DNA of 64,000 nucleotides from Bradyrhizobium lablabi (lineage in GTDB: Bacteria > Pseudomonadota > Alphaproteobacteria > Rhizobiales > Xanthobacteraceae): assembly GCF_018129385.1 (NCBI RefSeq), contig NZ_JAFCLN010000004.1, positions 62,001-126,000 on the forward strand, in the 5' to 3' direction. The first letter of the stretch is position 1. Every line of letters begins with the position of its first letter. The notes under the pieces are model-generated. The model did no database searches and was not told the DNA's origin. It saw nothing but the letters and a program-made list of their open reading frames with translations. The translations under genes were made by a program, and so were the position numbers. Positions 54,452 through 62,874 of this stretch are shown piece by piece.

Positions 54452-54692
54452 TTGGTCCCCCTGCCCCAACAAGGCCTAACCAATTTTCCAGTCGCGGTTC
54501 GACGGTGTCGCAATCAAATTCTTGGAATCAAATTCTCTTGGAATCGAATTCTTGGGCTTGAGCCCCAGCGGTTTCACCTGTGGCTCGAATATCACACAAC
54601 TTAGCCGATCGCTCCCTTGGTAGCAAACGGACGTTGCGGTAGCCGACGTGACCTGCCCCAATATCGAGAGGGTTTGGGCAGGTGGGGGCACC

Positions 54693-56276
54693 ATGAACAT
54701 TCTCAGATGCGCCTTCGCCGGCGCAGCGATGACGTTGTCTGTCGTATCAGGCGCGCTTGCGGCGGACCTTCCGGTCAAGGCCAGGTCAGCTCAATATTTG
54801 AAGATTTGCTCCCAATATGGAGCCGGCTTCTTTTACATCCCGGATACGGACACCTGTATCAAGCTTGGCGGCTTCCTGCGCATCGACACCACGTTCAATG
54901 GCAACGTTTACGGTTTACCGGCATGGTCCGGCGACCTCGGCCAGGGCAATCGGTATTTCGACTACTTCGTCGGTCGCTCCCGTCTGGGAGTGACTGTTGA
55001 TACGCGAACCGACACGCCCTACGGCCTGCTCCGCGCCTTCGGCCAGTTCGATCTGCAGTTCAATAATTTCAGCACGGCCAACCCAACTGCACTGACGACC
55101 ACTTCGTTTGGTACTCCGTTCGGCTTGAATTCAGGCCTGTTGTCCAACGCCGGCGGCGGCTACGTTCCCGTGGACCCGGTATTTATCCAGTTCGCAGGTT
55201 TCACGATCGGCAAGTCGGCGTCGGCCTATGCAACGCCGTGGCATGGCTATCCCGGCAACAACACGTCGTATCTGATGGGCGGACATGACACCGTCACGGG
55301 CGTGAACAACATCCAGTACACAGCCCAGTTCGGCAACGGCGTGACCGGCAGTGTCGGCCTTGATGACCCGACCGTGTTCAACCGTACCGTTCTCTTCAAC
55401 CTGTCGACCGGCACGAATGCGGTTGGCCTCGGTGCAAATGCCTACGCCGGCACGCGGGCTCCGGACGTCGTCGGCAGGATTCGCGTGGACCAGGCCTGGG
55501 GACTGGTGCAATTCTCGGTTGCGGCCCACGAGGTCGCCGCCTCTTACAACGCCCTTGCCTTCAGTGCATCGCCGACCAACTCGTCGGAGACCAGCGGACA
55601 TCCCGACGCAAAGTGGGGCGGTTCGGCGATGGCAGCGCTACAGATCAAGAACATCCCGACCGGTGCCAACGACGACTTCAAGATCGAGGCATCGTATGCA
55701 CGAGGAATCACCAAGAACGTGATTTCGACGAGCACTTCCTCGCCGAGCTTCGCGATGTTTGGCGGCTCAAGCCGTGCCGGCGCCTATCAGAGCATTGGCT
55801 TTGGCGCCACCACAGATGCCGTTTTTCTTCCCGCCTTCGCCGGCGGCACCGGCGATCTCAAGCTGACAACCTCCTATGGCCTCCGTGGCGCGTTCAATCA
55901 CAATTGGAATCCATTCTGGTCCAGCAGCCTGTTCGGCAGCGCTTCGGCTGTTCGGTACGCCGGCAACGCATCCGACATCACCACTGCGATGGGCCAGTAC
56001 TGCACGAGCTACATCGCCAGCACCGGCGGCTTGGCGACCAAATCTGCCGATTTTCGCTGCAACCCGAACTTCAATGTCTACCAGGCAGGCTTCGTTACGC
56101 GCTGGACTCCCGTCAAGAACCTGACGTTCTCGGGCGAGGTGCAATTCGTTGCGCTTGATCAGAAGTTCACGGGCACTTCGGTTTTGCCTGCGGCGGCGCC
56201 AAAGCCTGCGACTGTCTACGAGTACAAGAACCAGAATACGGCCTATCTCAACGTTCGCGTTCAACGCAATTTTTGA
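54693..56276 (+). CDS. Alphaproteobacterial porin (Omp2/PF02530-type)
   Basis: Outer-membrane beta-barrel porin of 527 residues. Signal peptide ending GALAADLPVK, then the family block YLKICSQYGAGFFYIPDTDT CIKLGGFLRI split around the conserved Cys residues, many alternating beta strands, and the C-terminal Phe (RVQRNF) that porins use for insertion. Length and the VKARSAQYLKIC start match the Omp2/OmpII-like family of rhizobia. ATG at 54693 is chosen for the signal peptide. Non-specific uptake of small solutes is the expected role; it is divergent from the ABC binding-protein gene. Confidence 0.92.
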   Translation: MNILRCAFAGAAMTLSVVSGALAADLPVKARSAQYLKICSQYGAGFFYIPDTDTCIKLGGFLRIDTTFNGNVYGLPAWSGDLGQGNRYFDYFVGRSRLGVTVDTRTDTPYGLLRAFGQFDLQFNNFSTANPTALTTTSFGTPFGLNSGLLSNAGGGYVPVDPVFIQFAGFTIGKSASAYATPWHGYPGNNTSYLMGGHDTVTGVNNIQYTAQFGNGVTGSVGLDDPTVFNRTVLFNLSTGTNAVGLGANAYAGTRAPDVVGRIRVDQAWGLVQFSVAAHEVAASYNALAFSASPTNSSETSGHPDAKWGGSAMAALQIKNIPTGANDDFKIEASYARGITKNVISTSTSSPSFAMFGGSSRAGAYQSIGFGATTDAVFLPAFAGGTGDLKLTTSYGLRGAFNHNWNPFWSSSLFGSASAVRYAGNASDITTAMGQYCTSYIASTGGLATKSADFRCNPNFNVYQAGFVTRWTPVKNLTFSGEVQFVALDQKFTGTSVLPAAAPKPATVYEYKNQNTAYLNVRVQRNF

Positions 56277-56300
56277 AACGCCTGGCTGCTCGACGGGTCC

Positions 56301-56428
56301 TGCGCCGAAGGCGAGAAGATGGGCAGCAAGCGCTGAGGCACCTCCAGCGTGATGGCACGGCTGGAGCGGTGCGAATGGCCGCTGCCGCTGGCTGATCGGA
56401 CCTTGTCCGCTTCAGTTCCGAAGCGGAC
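56301..56428. repeat. 128-bp direct repeat, right copy (degraded 3' end of the oxidoreductase gene)
   Basis: Matches 53306-53433 with about 16 differences and no gap. Its reading frame, EGEKMGSKR, then meets TGA where the parent has TGG, so the copy is non-coding. It lies 24 bp after the porin stop. It ends AGTTCCGAAGCGGAC. Confidence 0.85.
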
Positions 56429-56545
56429 GCCGCCATGAGCCGGTTCGCACCTCAAGCGGTTCAAGTCTGACGGAATTGTTGAGATATCCCTTAACCTGCC
56501 CGGGGCTAAGACGGATCGGTTACGCGGCCCTTAGAGAACGCACGC

Positions 56546-56863
56546 ATGTTGAGTACCGATCTCATTTTTTGGCCAGTCGTCGCTCTTCTGGTGGCGTGCA
56601 ATTTGTATTTTGGGCCGCGCATCAGAAGCGACCGGATCGCGATGCAATGGGGCTTGGACGGCCAGCCAACGTGGCACGCATCGAAAGCGGTCGGGCTTTG
56701 GGGGATGGTGGCGTTCGCCCTTGCCGTCCGGCTACTGATCTGGGCGCTATCAACATACGCTCCCTCCAAAGTGCATGGCGTCGAACTGGGCTTGCTGCTT
56801 TTCTCCATCACAATTGCTGCGTCGCATGCTCTGTTGCTCAGGAAAGCGGTACAGGCGGGTTGA
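56546..56863 (+). CDS. DUF1648-like membrane protein (105 aa)
   Basis: Small membrane protein of 105 residues with three hydrophobic segments (about 6-22, 48-68 and 78-98). The first part (YFGPRIRSDRIAMQWGLDGQ PTWHASKAVGLWG) carries the short conserved core of the DUF1648 family, members of which include SdpI-like immunity and multidrug regulators. Function here is unknown. ATG at 56546 has a weak site. It lies between the porin repeat copy and the MFS gene, with no obvious operon partner. Confidence 0.7.
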   Translation: MLSTDLIFWPVVALLVACNLYFGPRIRSDRIAMQWGLDGQPTWHASKAVGLWGMVAFALAVRLLIWALSTYAPSKVHGVELGLLLFSITIAASHALLLRKAVQAG

Positions 56864-56999
56864 ACCATCGCTCCGATATAGACTCCTCAAAGGTTCATGC
56901 TCATAACTCCTTCGTTCGGCGGGAAAGACTTGTCCAACCCGTGAGCATGCAGCGGCGCAAGTATAAGGGGTAAGCCGCCCCCGGAGAGGAAGCGATCGC

Positions 57000-58196
57000 G
57001 TGAGCAACTCGCCGTTCCGGCGGATGGTCGAGACCCCGGACTTCTGGCGCCTGTGGTATGTCGGCCTGATCGTCGCCACGGTACGTTGGGTGGAAACCAT
57101 CGCGGTCGGGATCCTGGTCTACCAGCGCACCGATTCGGCGTTTCTGGTTTCGATGATGACCATGCTCCGTTTGCTTCCGATGGGGCTGTTCGGGATTTTT
57201 CTCGGCGCGCTTGCGGAACGCGTCGATCGCCGCCTGACCCTGCTCGTCATGGTGCTTGTCATGAGCGGCACCTCCGTTGTCCTCGCGCTGCTCGACCGGA
57301 CCGGGCAACTCGAGGTCTGGCATCTCGCGCTCGCCAGCTTCATCAACGGGTGCGGCTGGTGCACCGATAATCCGGTGCGCCGCGTGATGATCGGCGAGGT
57401 CGTCGGCCGCGAACAGATGGGCCGTGCGATGTCGTTCGACGTCGGTGCCGTCAACGCAAGCCGCATGGTCGGCCCCGTCATCGGCGGATTCCTGCTCGCC
57501 GGGACGGGCATTCAAGGCGTGTTCATCCTGAGCGCGTTGATGTATTGCACGGCGCTATGGGCGGTCGTGACCGTCCGCCCACGCCATGCTCACGCGGCGG
57601 AATCCGCCGCGGTACTGGCACGGATCGCCGAAGGGCTGGCCCTGGTACGCACCGACAAACGGATCATCGGTGTGCTGCTTGTGACGGTCATCTTCAATAT
57701 CTTCGGCTGGCCCTTCACCGGCATGATCCCCGTCATCGGACGCGACCGCCTGCATCTGGGCCCCGAGGGCGTGGGCGTGCTGGCAACCATGGACGGGATC
57801 GGCGCGTTCGGAGGCGCGCTGCTGATAGCCCTATGGTTGATCCCGAAATATTACGGCCGGGCTTATGTGGGCAGTGTCATCCTCTATCTGATCATGGTGG
57901 TCGTTTTTGCGCTGGTGCAAAGCCCGGCGCTGGCAGGTGCGGCGTTGTTGCTGACCGGGCTGGGTAACGCCGGGTTTGGTGCGATGCAGGCTACGCTGGT
58001 CTATCTTGCCGCGCCGCCGGACATGCGTTCGCGTCTGCTCGGCGTGCTGACCGTCTGCATCGGCACAGGGCCGATCGGCTTCCTGTGGCTGGGTTGGCTC
58101 GCAGAGCGCATCGGGCCTCACAACGCCACCGCCGTGACCGGCGTCCTCGGCCTCTTGGCCCTGGCCGCAACCTGGCGCTGGTGGAAGGATATCTGA
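57000..58196 (+). CDS. MFS transporter (EntS/MMR-like exporter)
   Basis: Major facilitator superfamily permease, 398 residues with about 12 helices. Motif A between helices 2 and 3 reads GALAERVDRRLTLL, and MSNSPFRRMVETPDFWRLWY is the usual cytoplasmic lead-in; the layout resembles enterobactin/macrolide (EntS, MefA-type) exporters. Substrate unknown. GTG start at 57000 is preceded by CCGGAGAGGAAG. It probably stands as a single gene, convergent with the GntR gene whose stop is at 58250. Confidence 0.9.
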   Translation: MSNSPFRRMVETPDFWRLWYVGLIVATVRWVETIAVGILVYQRTDSAFLVSMMTMLRLLPMGLFGIFLGALAERVDRRLTLLVMVLVMSGTSVVLALLDRTGQLEVWHLALASFINGCGWCTDNPVRRVMIGEVVGREQMGRAMSFDVGAVNASRMVGPVIGGFLLAGTGIQGVFILSALMYCTALWAVVTVRPRHAHAAESAAVLARIAEGLALVRTDKRIIGVLLVTVIFNIFGWPFTGMIPVIGRDRLHLGPEGVGVLATMDGIGAFGGALLIALWLIPKYYGRAYVGSVILYLIMVVVFALVQSPALAGAALLLTGLGNAGFGAMQATLVYLAAPPDMRSRLLGVLTVCIGTGPIGFLWLGWLAERIGPHNATAVTGVLGLLALAATWRWWKDI

Positions 58197-58249
58197 GTAA
58201 AGCGCGGCTCATCCCACCGACGCCCACAGGTTGGCCATCGCCGTATCCG

Positions 58250-58936
58250 TCAATCCACTCCGACGTGCAGTGGTATGTAACGGACCATTTTTTCATAATG
58301 CGCGCCGAGCGCCTGTTGCGCCGCCGGCACGTCGTGAGCCAGCGCGGCTTTTGCGATCGCTTCGTGCTCGGCATCGATGTCACGCGGTCCGGTTTCGATC
58401 GCCAGCGAGATGTGGCGGTATCGGTCGGCGCGAGCGCTCAACGCGCGGCAAATCTGTAGCAAGCTTGCGGAGTCGCAGGCCGCTATCAGGGCCTCGTGGA
58501 AATCCTTGTGGCGCCGTTCCCATTCCTCGTTCATCAGCCGCGGCTCGCCCGCGCGGCGGCGCGGCAACCGGGTCAGCACGTGCAGGCTGGACATGATCCG
58601 GGCTTCCCACAATTCGTCACCCAGCGCGATGGCGCGCTCGATAGCCCAACCTTCGATCCTGATACGGGTGCGGACCAAATCCTCGAGCTCGTGGCGCGAC
58701 AGCGGGGCGACGCGGTAGCCGCGATTGTGCTCGGTCACAACCAGGCCTTCAGTCACCAGCCGAGCGAGGGCTTCGCGCACCGGCGAGACGCTCATCCCGC
58801 ATAGCGCCTGCATTTCATGAAAACGCAACGGCGCACCCGGCTGGAATCGTCCGGTGAAGATCGCTTCGCGCAGGATCCGCCACGCTTCCGCGCCGCGACT
58901 ACCTTCGGAAATTGGGTGCTGCGTCGATCCGAACAT
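58250..58936 (-). CDS. GntR-family transcriptional regulator (FadR/FCD type)
   Basis: Regulator of 228 residues. N-terminal winged helix (AEAWRILREAIFTGRFQPGA, FHEMQALCGMSVSPVREALA, RLVTEGLVVTEHNRGYRVAP) and a C-terminal all-helical FCD domain with candidate metal ligands in DFHEALIAACDS and HEAI. FCD-type GntR proteins usually repress neighbouring catabolic and transport genes until a metabolite binds. ATG at 58936; upstream codons cross the operator. It is divergent from the TRAP operon at 59054, which it probably controls. Confidence 0.92.
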   Translation of the reverse strand: MFGSTQHPISEGSRGAEAWRILREAIFTGRFQPGAPLRFHEMQALCGMSVSPVREALARLVTEGLVVTEHNRGYRVAPLSRHELEDLVRTRIRIEGWAIERAIALGDELWEARIMSSLHVLTRLPRRRAGEPRLMNEEWERRHKDFHEALIAACDSASLLQICRALSARADRYRHISLAIETGPRDIDAEHEAIAKAALAHDVPAAQQALGAHYEKMVRYIPLHVGVD

Positions 58937-58978
58937 GGGAGAAATGCGTTTTCGAAGGAGCCAAGATTTTCGAAGATA

Positions 58979-59012
58979 TTGACTATCTGCGAACATACAA
59001 TGATAAATGTTC
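58979..59012 (+). promoter_or_regulatory. Promoter and operator of the TRAP operon
   Basis: A sigma70-like promoter TTGACT (58979-58984), 17 bp, then GATAAA (59002-59007) overlaps the inverted repeat GAACAT (58991-58996) and ATGTTC (59007-59012), spaced by 10 bp. The dyad sits between the divergent GntR and TRAP starts and is a good candidate for the GntR operator; repression would block the promoter directly. Confidence 0.55.
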
Positions 59013-59053
59013 AACCAACAGGCAAACTAAAAATTGCATGGGGAGCTCAATAC

Positions 59054-60031
59054 ATGTGGAGGGCGTTGGGGTGCGTGATTGCGCTTGGAATCGGTCTGGT
59101 ACCGGCCCGCGCTGCCGAGGTGACCATCCGTTTCCCGGTCGAATACGCGATCGATATCGCGCCGGGGCTTTCCAACCAGGACTTCAAGAAGCTGATCGAG
59201 GAGCGGACCAACGGCCGCGTCGAGGTCAAGCTGTTCCCATCGGGCAGTCTTTATAAGGGGCTCGACCTGGTGCAGGCGATCCTGCGCGGCGACGCCGAAA
59301 TGTCGACGCTGACTTCCGCCTACTGGACCGCGCTGTCGCCCAAGGTCGCGGTGTTCGAACTGCCCTACGCTTTCCCGGAGCGTGCCGCGTTCTATCGCGC
59401 GATCGACGACGCCGCCTTCATCAACAGCCTCTACGACGAGGTCGAGGCCAAGGGCGCCAAGGCCATCACGATCATGCCCTACGATCATTTCGGCTTCGGT
59501 ACCCGCACCAAGCCGCTGCGCAATCCGCGCGACATGGCCGGCCTGAAGATGCGTGGCCTCGGCCGCACCAACTCGGCGATGTTGCAGGCATTGGGCGCTT
59601 CCGCGGTGTCGCTCAATCTGGTCGAGCTATCGCCGGCGCTACAGCAAGGCGTGATCGACGGACTCAACGCACCGATCGACATCATGCTTGCCTACAAGTG
59701 GCACGAGTCCGTGAAACACGTGACGTATGCGCCGGCCTATATCGGCTATTACCCGTGGATGGTGAACGCGAAGTGGTGGAACGCCCTGGCGCCCGACCTT
59801 CGCAAGACTATTCACGACACCGCCATCGAAGTGGCGCGCTTGCACCGCGCCCGCTCAGAGGCGGAGACCGAACGCGCGCTGGCGGGACTGAAGGCAGGCG
59901 GCGTCGAGACACACGTGCAGACGCCGGAAGAGCGCAAGGCCTGGATCGAAGCCACCCTGCCGGTGTGGCAGCAATTCGAACCGCAGGTCGGCAAGGAACT
60001 GATCGCGCGCGTCCGCAGCTACAGCAAGTAA
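59054..60031 (+). CDS. TRAP transporter substrate-binding protein (DctP type), tandem copy 1
   Basis: Periplasmic TRAP binding protein of 325 residues. ATG at 59054 is chosen: GGGAG (59041-59045) lies 8 bp upstream and MWRALGCVIALGIGLVPARA is a clean signal peptide, cut before AEVTIRFP. The earlier ATG at 59000 is inside the operator. Family hallmarks are SGSLYKGLDLVQAILRGDAE, the conserved Arg in RDMAGLKMRGLGR, LSPALQQGVIDGLNAPID and the YPWMVNAKWWNAL block. It is about 60% like the next gene (by eye), and both feed the DctQM pair below. Confidence 0.93.
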   Translation: MWRALGCVIALGIGLVPARAAEVTIRFPVEYAIDIAPGLSNQDFKKLIEERTNGRVEVKLFPSGSLYKGLDLVQAILRGDAEMSTLTSAYWTALSPKVAVFELPYAFPERAAFYRAIDDAAFINSLYDEVEAKGAKAITIMPYDHFGFGTRTKPLRNPRDMAGLKMRGLGRTNSAMLQALGASAVSLNLVELSPALQQGVIDGLNAPIDIMLAYKWHESVKHVTYAPAYIGYYPWMVNAKWWNALAPDLRKTIHDTAIEVARLHRARSEAETERALAGLKAGGVETHVQTPEERKAWIEATLPVWQQFEPQVGKELIARVRSYSK

Positions 60032-60092
60032 AGCTCGATCCGGGCGACTCACGCTTCGCCAGCCAAATCTCAATCAAAGGGGGTCCATCATC

Positions 60093-61091
60093 ATGCTCAA
60101 TCGTATCGTCGCCGCATGCGCGGTGTCCTGCACCGTGCTCGCGGCGTGGCTGACCGCGCCCGCGCCGGCCGGCGCCGCCGAGGTCACCATCCGCTTTCCG
60201 ATCGAGTACTCGCTCGACATCACGCCCGGCCTCGCCAACCAGGAATTCAAGAAGCTGGTCGAGGAGCGCAGCAAAGGCCGGGTCGAGGTCAAGCTGTTCC
60301 CGTCGGGCAACCTTTATAAGGGACTCGATTTGCTTCAGGCGCTGCTGCGCGGCGATGCCGAAATGACCACGCTGATATCAGCCTATTGGAGCTCGCTCTC
60401 GCCGCGGCTGGCGGTGTCGGAACTGCCTTACGCGTTCCCCACCGCGGCATCGTTCTACAAGGCGATCGATGGCGGCTTCTTCCAGGAAGCTTATAGCGAA
60501 GTGGAAGGCAAAGGCGCCAAGCTGATCACCGTGCTGCCGTTCGACTACCTTGTGCCGGGCACCAAGAATACGCCGCTGCGCAATCCGCGCGACATGGCCG
60601 GCCTGAAGATGCGCGGACTGGGCCGGGTCAATCTGGCCATGCTGCAAAGCCTGGGCGCGACGCCGGTGTCGCTGAATTTCGTCGAATTGTCGCCGGCGAT
60701 TCAGCAGGGCGTGATCGACGGCCTCAACGTGCCCACCGATAATTTCCTGATCTACAAGTGGAACGAAAGCATCAAGCACGTCACTTATGCGACCTACTAC
60801 GTCGCGTTCTATCCCTGGATGGTGAACGCCAAATGGTGGGCCAGTGTGCCCGCCGATCTGCGCACGATCATCGAAGATACCGCCAAGGAAGTCGCCATTC
60901 GCCACCGGGTGCGCGCGCAGAGCGAATCCGACAAGGCGATCGAGGGCATGAAGGCGGCCGGCGTCAACGTTCACGTGCAGACGCCTGAGGAACGCGCGGC
61001 CTGGATAGAAGCGACCAAACCGGTTTGGAAACAATTCGAAGCGCAGATCGGCCCCGACCTGCTTTCGCGCCTCCAGAGCTATTCCAAATGA
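60093..61091 (+). CDS. TRAP transporter substrate-binding protein (DctP type), tandem copy 2
   Basis: Second binding protein of the operon, 332 residues. Signal peptide through PAPAGAAEV. SGNLYKGLDLLQALLRGDAE, RDMAGLKMRGLGRVNLAMLQ, LSPAIQQGVIDGLNVPTDNF and YPWMVNAKWWASV show the shared origin with copy 1, but differences in the ligand-contact region (VPTDNFLIYKWNES against APIDIMLAYKWHES) suggest a different ligand or affinity. AAAGGGGG lies ahead of ATG 60093. Its TGA overlaps the dctQ ATG, so it is translationally coupled to the permease. Confidence 0.93.
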   Translation: MLNRIVAACAVSCTVLAAWLTAPAPAGAAEVTIRFPIEYSLDITPGLANQEFKKLVEERSKGRVEVKLFPSGNLYKGLDLLQALLRGDAEMTTLISAYWSSLSPRLAVSELPYAFPTAASFYKAIDGGFFQEAYSEVEGKGAKLITVLPFDYLVPGTKNTPLRNPRDMAGLKMRGLGRVNLAMLQSLGATPVSLNFVELSPAIQQGVIDGLNVPTDNFLIYKWNESIKHVTYATYYVAFYPWMVNAKWWASVPADLRTIIEDTAKEVAIRHRVRAQSESDKAIEGMKAAGVNVHVQTPEERAAWIEATKPVWKQFEAQIGPDLLSRLQSYSK

Positions 61092-61594
61092 ACGGGATCC
61101 GGCGGGCTAGCGCCGTCCTGGCGCGTATCGAAGACGGCATTGCGGGGCTGGTACTCGCCGCGGTGCTCGGCGTCGTCGTCTATGAATTGACCGTGCGCGG
61201 TCTGTTCGGTCAATCCAACCTGTGGACCGACGAACTCTCCCGGGTGCTGCTGATCGCGATGACATATATCAGCGCGATCGGACTGACGCGCGACGGCGCC
61301 AATGTGCGGGTCGAATTGTTCATCGACCGGCTTGGACCTGGACCGCGACAGATCGTCGAAAGAATTTGCGACCTTCTCTGTCTCGGCTTCGCGGTGACCG
61401 CCACCGTACTAGGCGCGCGCTATGTGCAGGAATCGGCGCTGTTCGGCATTTCCTTCGCCCATTCCAATCTTCCCTTCCCGCTGTGGGCGGCGCAATCGGT
61501 CATTCCGATCGGTTTTGCCCTCATCAGCTTGCGGCTCGTGCTGCGCTTGATCGGGGTCCGTCCCGACAAGCCGGTCGCCAGCGCGGAGGCCTGA
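61088..61594 (+). CDS. TRAP transporter small permease (DctQ type)
   Basis: Four-helix TRAP membrane subunit, 168 residues. Helices near 20-38, 52-70, 95-118 and 133-155; blocks LTVRGLFGQSNLWTDELSRV and RDGANVRVELFIDRLGPGPR are DctQ hallmarks. ATG at 61088 overlaps the stop of binding-protein copy 2 (ATGA). It is followed 1 bp later by the large permease, with which it forms the channel. Confidence 0.92.
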   Translation: MNGIRRASAVLARIEDGIAGLVLAAVLGVVVYELTVRGLFGQSNLWTDELSRVLLIAMTYISAIGLTRDGANVRVELFIDRLGPGPRQIVERICDLLCLGFAVTATVLGARYVQESALFGISFAHSNLPFPLWAAQSVIPIGFALISLRLVLRLIGVRPDKPVASAEA

Positions 61595-61595
61595 C

Positions 61596-62861
61596 ATGGC
61601 GTTTATGTTGATAGCCAGCCTGCTGGTGATGCTCGCACTAGGGCTGCCGGTGGCGTTCGCGCTGTGGCTCACCGGTCTTGCCGCCGTCGCGATCTTCAAG
61701 GTGACCTCGTTTACCCAGGTCGCGCAGTCGATGTTCTCGGGCCTCGACAGTTTCGTGCTGCTCGCCATCCCGTTCTTCATCCTGGCCGGCAACATCATGC
61801 TGCGTTCCGGCTTTGCCAAATACCTGTTCGACCTGATGCAAACCCTGGTCGGCAGCGTCTCCGGCGGCGCCTCGATCGGCGCCAGCGGCGCTTCGGCGAT
61901 CTTTGGCGCCATGACCGGCTCGTCGGTCGCCTCGGCGGCAGCGCTCGGGCGCGTCATGATTCCGGTGATGGGTTCGCTGGGATACCCCCGTCCCTTCACC
62001 GCCGGCCTGATGGCGGCCGGCGGCACGCTCGGCATTCTGATCCCGCCCAGCGTGACGTTCGTGATCTACGCCGAGATGGCGCAGCAGTCGGTCAAGGACC
62101 TGTTCGTTGCCGGCGTGGTGCCCGGCATCGTGGCGGCGACCGCGATCGGCATCGTGGCCTTTGCCATCGCAAGGCGTCATGGATACGGCAAATCAACCGA
62201 ACCGTTCTCGCTGCTGGCGGTCTGGCGAGCCTTCGTGCTGGCAGGTCCGGCGCTCCTGATGCCGGCGATCGTGCTCGGCGGCATTTATCTCGGCGTATTC
62301 ACGCCGACGGAGGCCGCCGCGGTGTCTGCGGTATACGGGCTGCTGATCGGCATGTTCGTCTACCGGACGATCCGCCTCGCTGATCTGCCCGGCATTTTCA
62401 TCGACAGCGCGCGGTCCACCGGCGCGATCCTGTTCATCCTGTCGGGCGCGTTGTTCGTCGGTATGGTGGCAACGTTGGCCGGCATTCCCGATGCCATCGT
62501 CAACGCGATTACGCATCTCAATCTGTCGCCGCTGCTGTTCCTGTTCCTGGTCAATGCCGTGCTGCTGGTTCTCGGCTGCTTCCTCGACGGCTTCACGCTG
62601 CTGACGGTGGTGACGCCATTGCTGCTGCCGACGGTGAAGGCGCTCGACATCAACCTGATCCATTTCGCGATCATCCTGACGCTCAATATCGAGATTGCAG
62701 CGATCACCCCGCCGGTCGGGTTGAACCTGTTCGTTATCACCGGCATTTCCGGAACGACGATGCAGGAAGTGGTGGCGGGCGCATTTCCCTTCGTGTTCGC
62801 CTTGATGGCGACGCTGATCCTGCTGACGATCTTCCCGGCGATCACGCTGCTGCTGCTTTGA
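61596..62861 (+). CDS. TRAP transporter large permease (DctM type)
   Basis: Large TRAP membrane subunit of 421 residues, the usual size (unlike the 533-residue one at 36800). Blocks: GLDSFVLLAIPFFILAGNIM, GGASIGASGASAIFGAMTGS, PPSVTFVIYAEMAQQSVKDL, GVFTPTEAAAVSAVYGLLIG and EIAAITPPVGLNLFVITGIS. About 12 helices. It is the last transport gene of the operon and lies 13 bp from the amidohydrolase. Confidence 0.95.
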   Translation: MAFMLIASLLVMLALGLPVAFALWLTGLAAVAIFKVTSFTQVAQSMFSGLDSFVLLAIPFFILAGNIMLRSGFAKYLFDLMQTLVGSVSGGASIGASGASAIFGAMTGSSVASAAALGRVMIPVMGSLGYPRPFTAGLMAAGGTLGILIPPSVTFVIYAEMAQQSVKDLFVAGVVPGIVAATAIGIVAFAIARRHGYGKSTEPFSLLAVWRAFVLAGPALLMPAIVLGGIYLGVFTPTEAAAVSAVYGLLIGMFVYRTIRLADLPGIFIDSARSTGAILFILSGALFVGMVATLAGIPDAIVNAITHLNLSPLLFLFLVNAVLLVLGCFLDGFTLLTVVTPLLLPTVKALDINLIHFAIILTLNIEIAAITPPVGLNLFVITGISGTTMQEVVAGAFPFVFALMATLILLTIFPAITLLLL

Positions 62862-62874
62862 TGAGGAATTGACG

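Noticed and set aside
54476..54560. Short repeats TTCTTGGAATCAAATTCTCTTGGAATCGAATTCTTGG upstream of the ABC binding-protein gene
   Set aside because: Looks like three irregular copies of a TTGGAATC-type word in the divergent gap with the porin; too short and irregular to call an operator without comparison.
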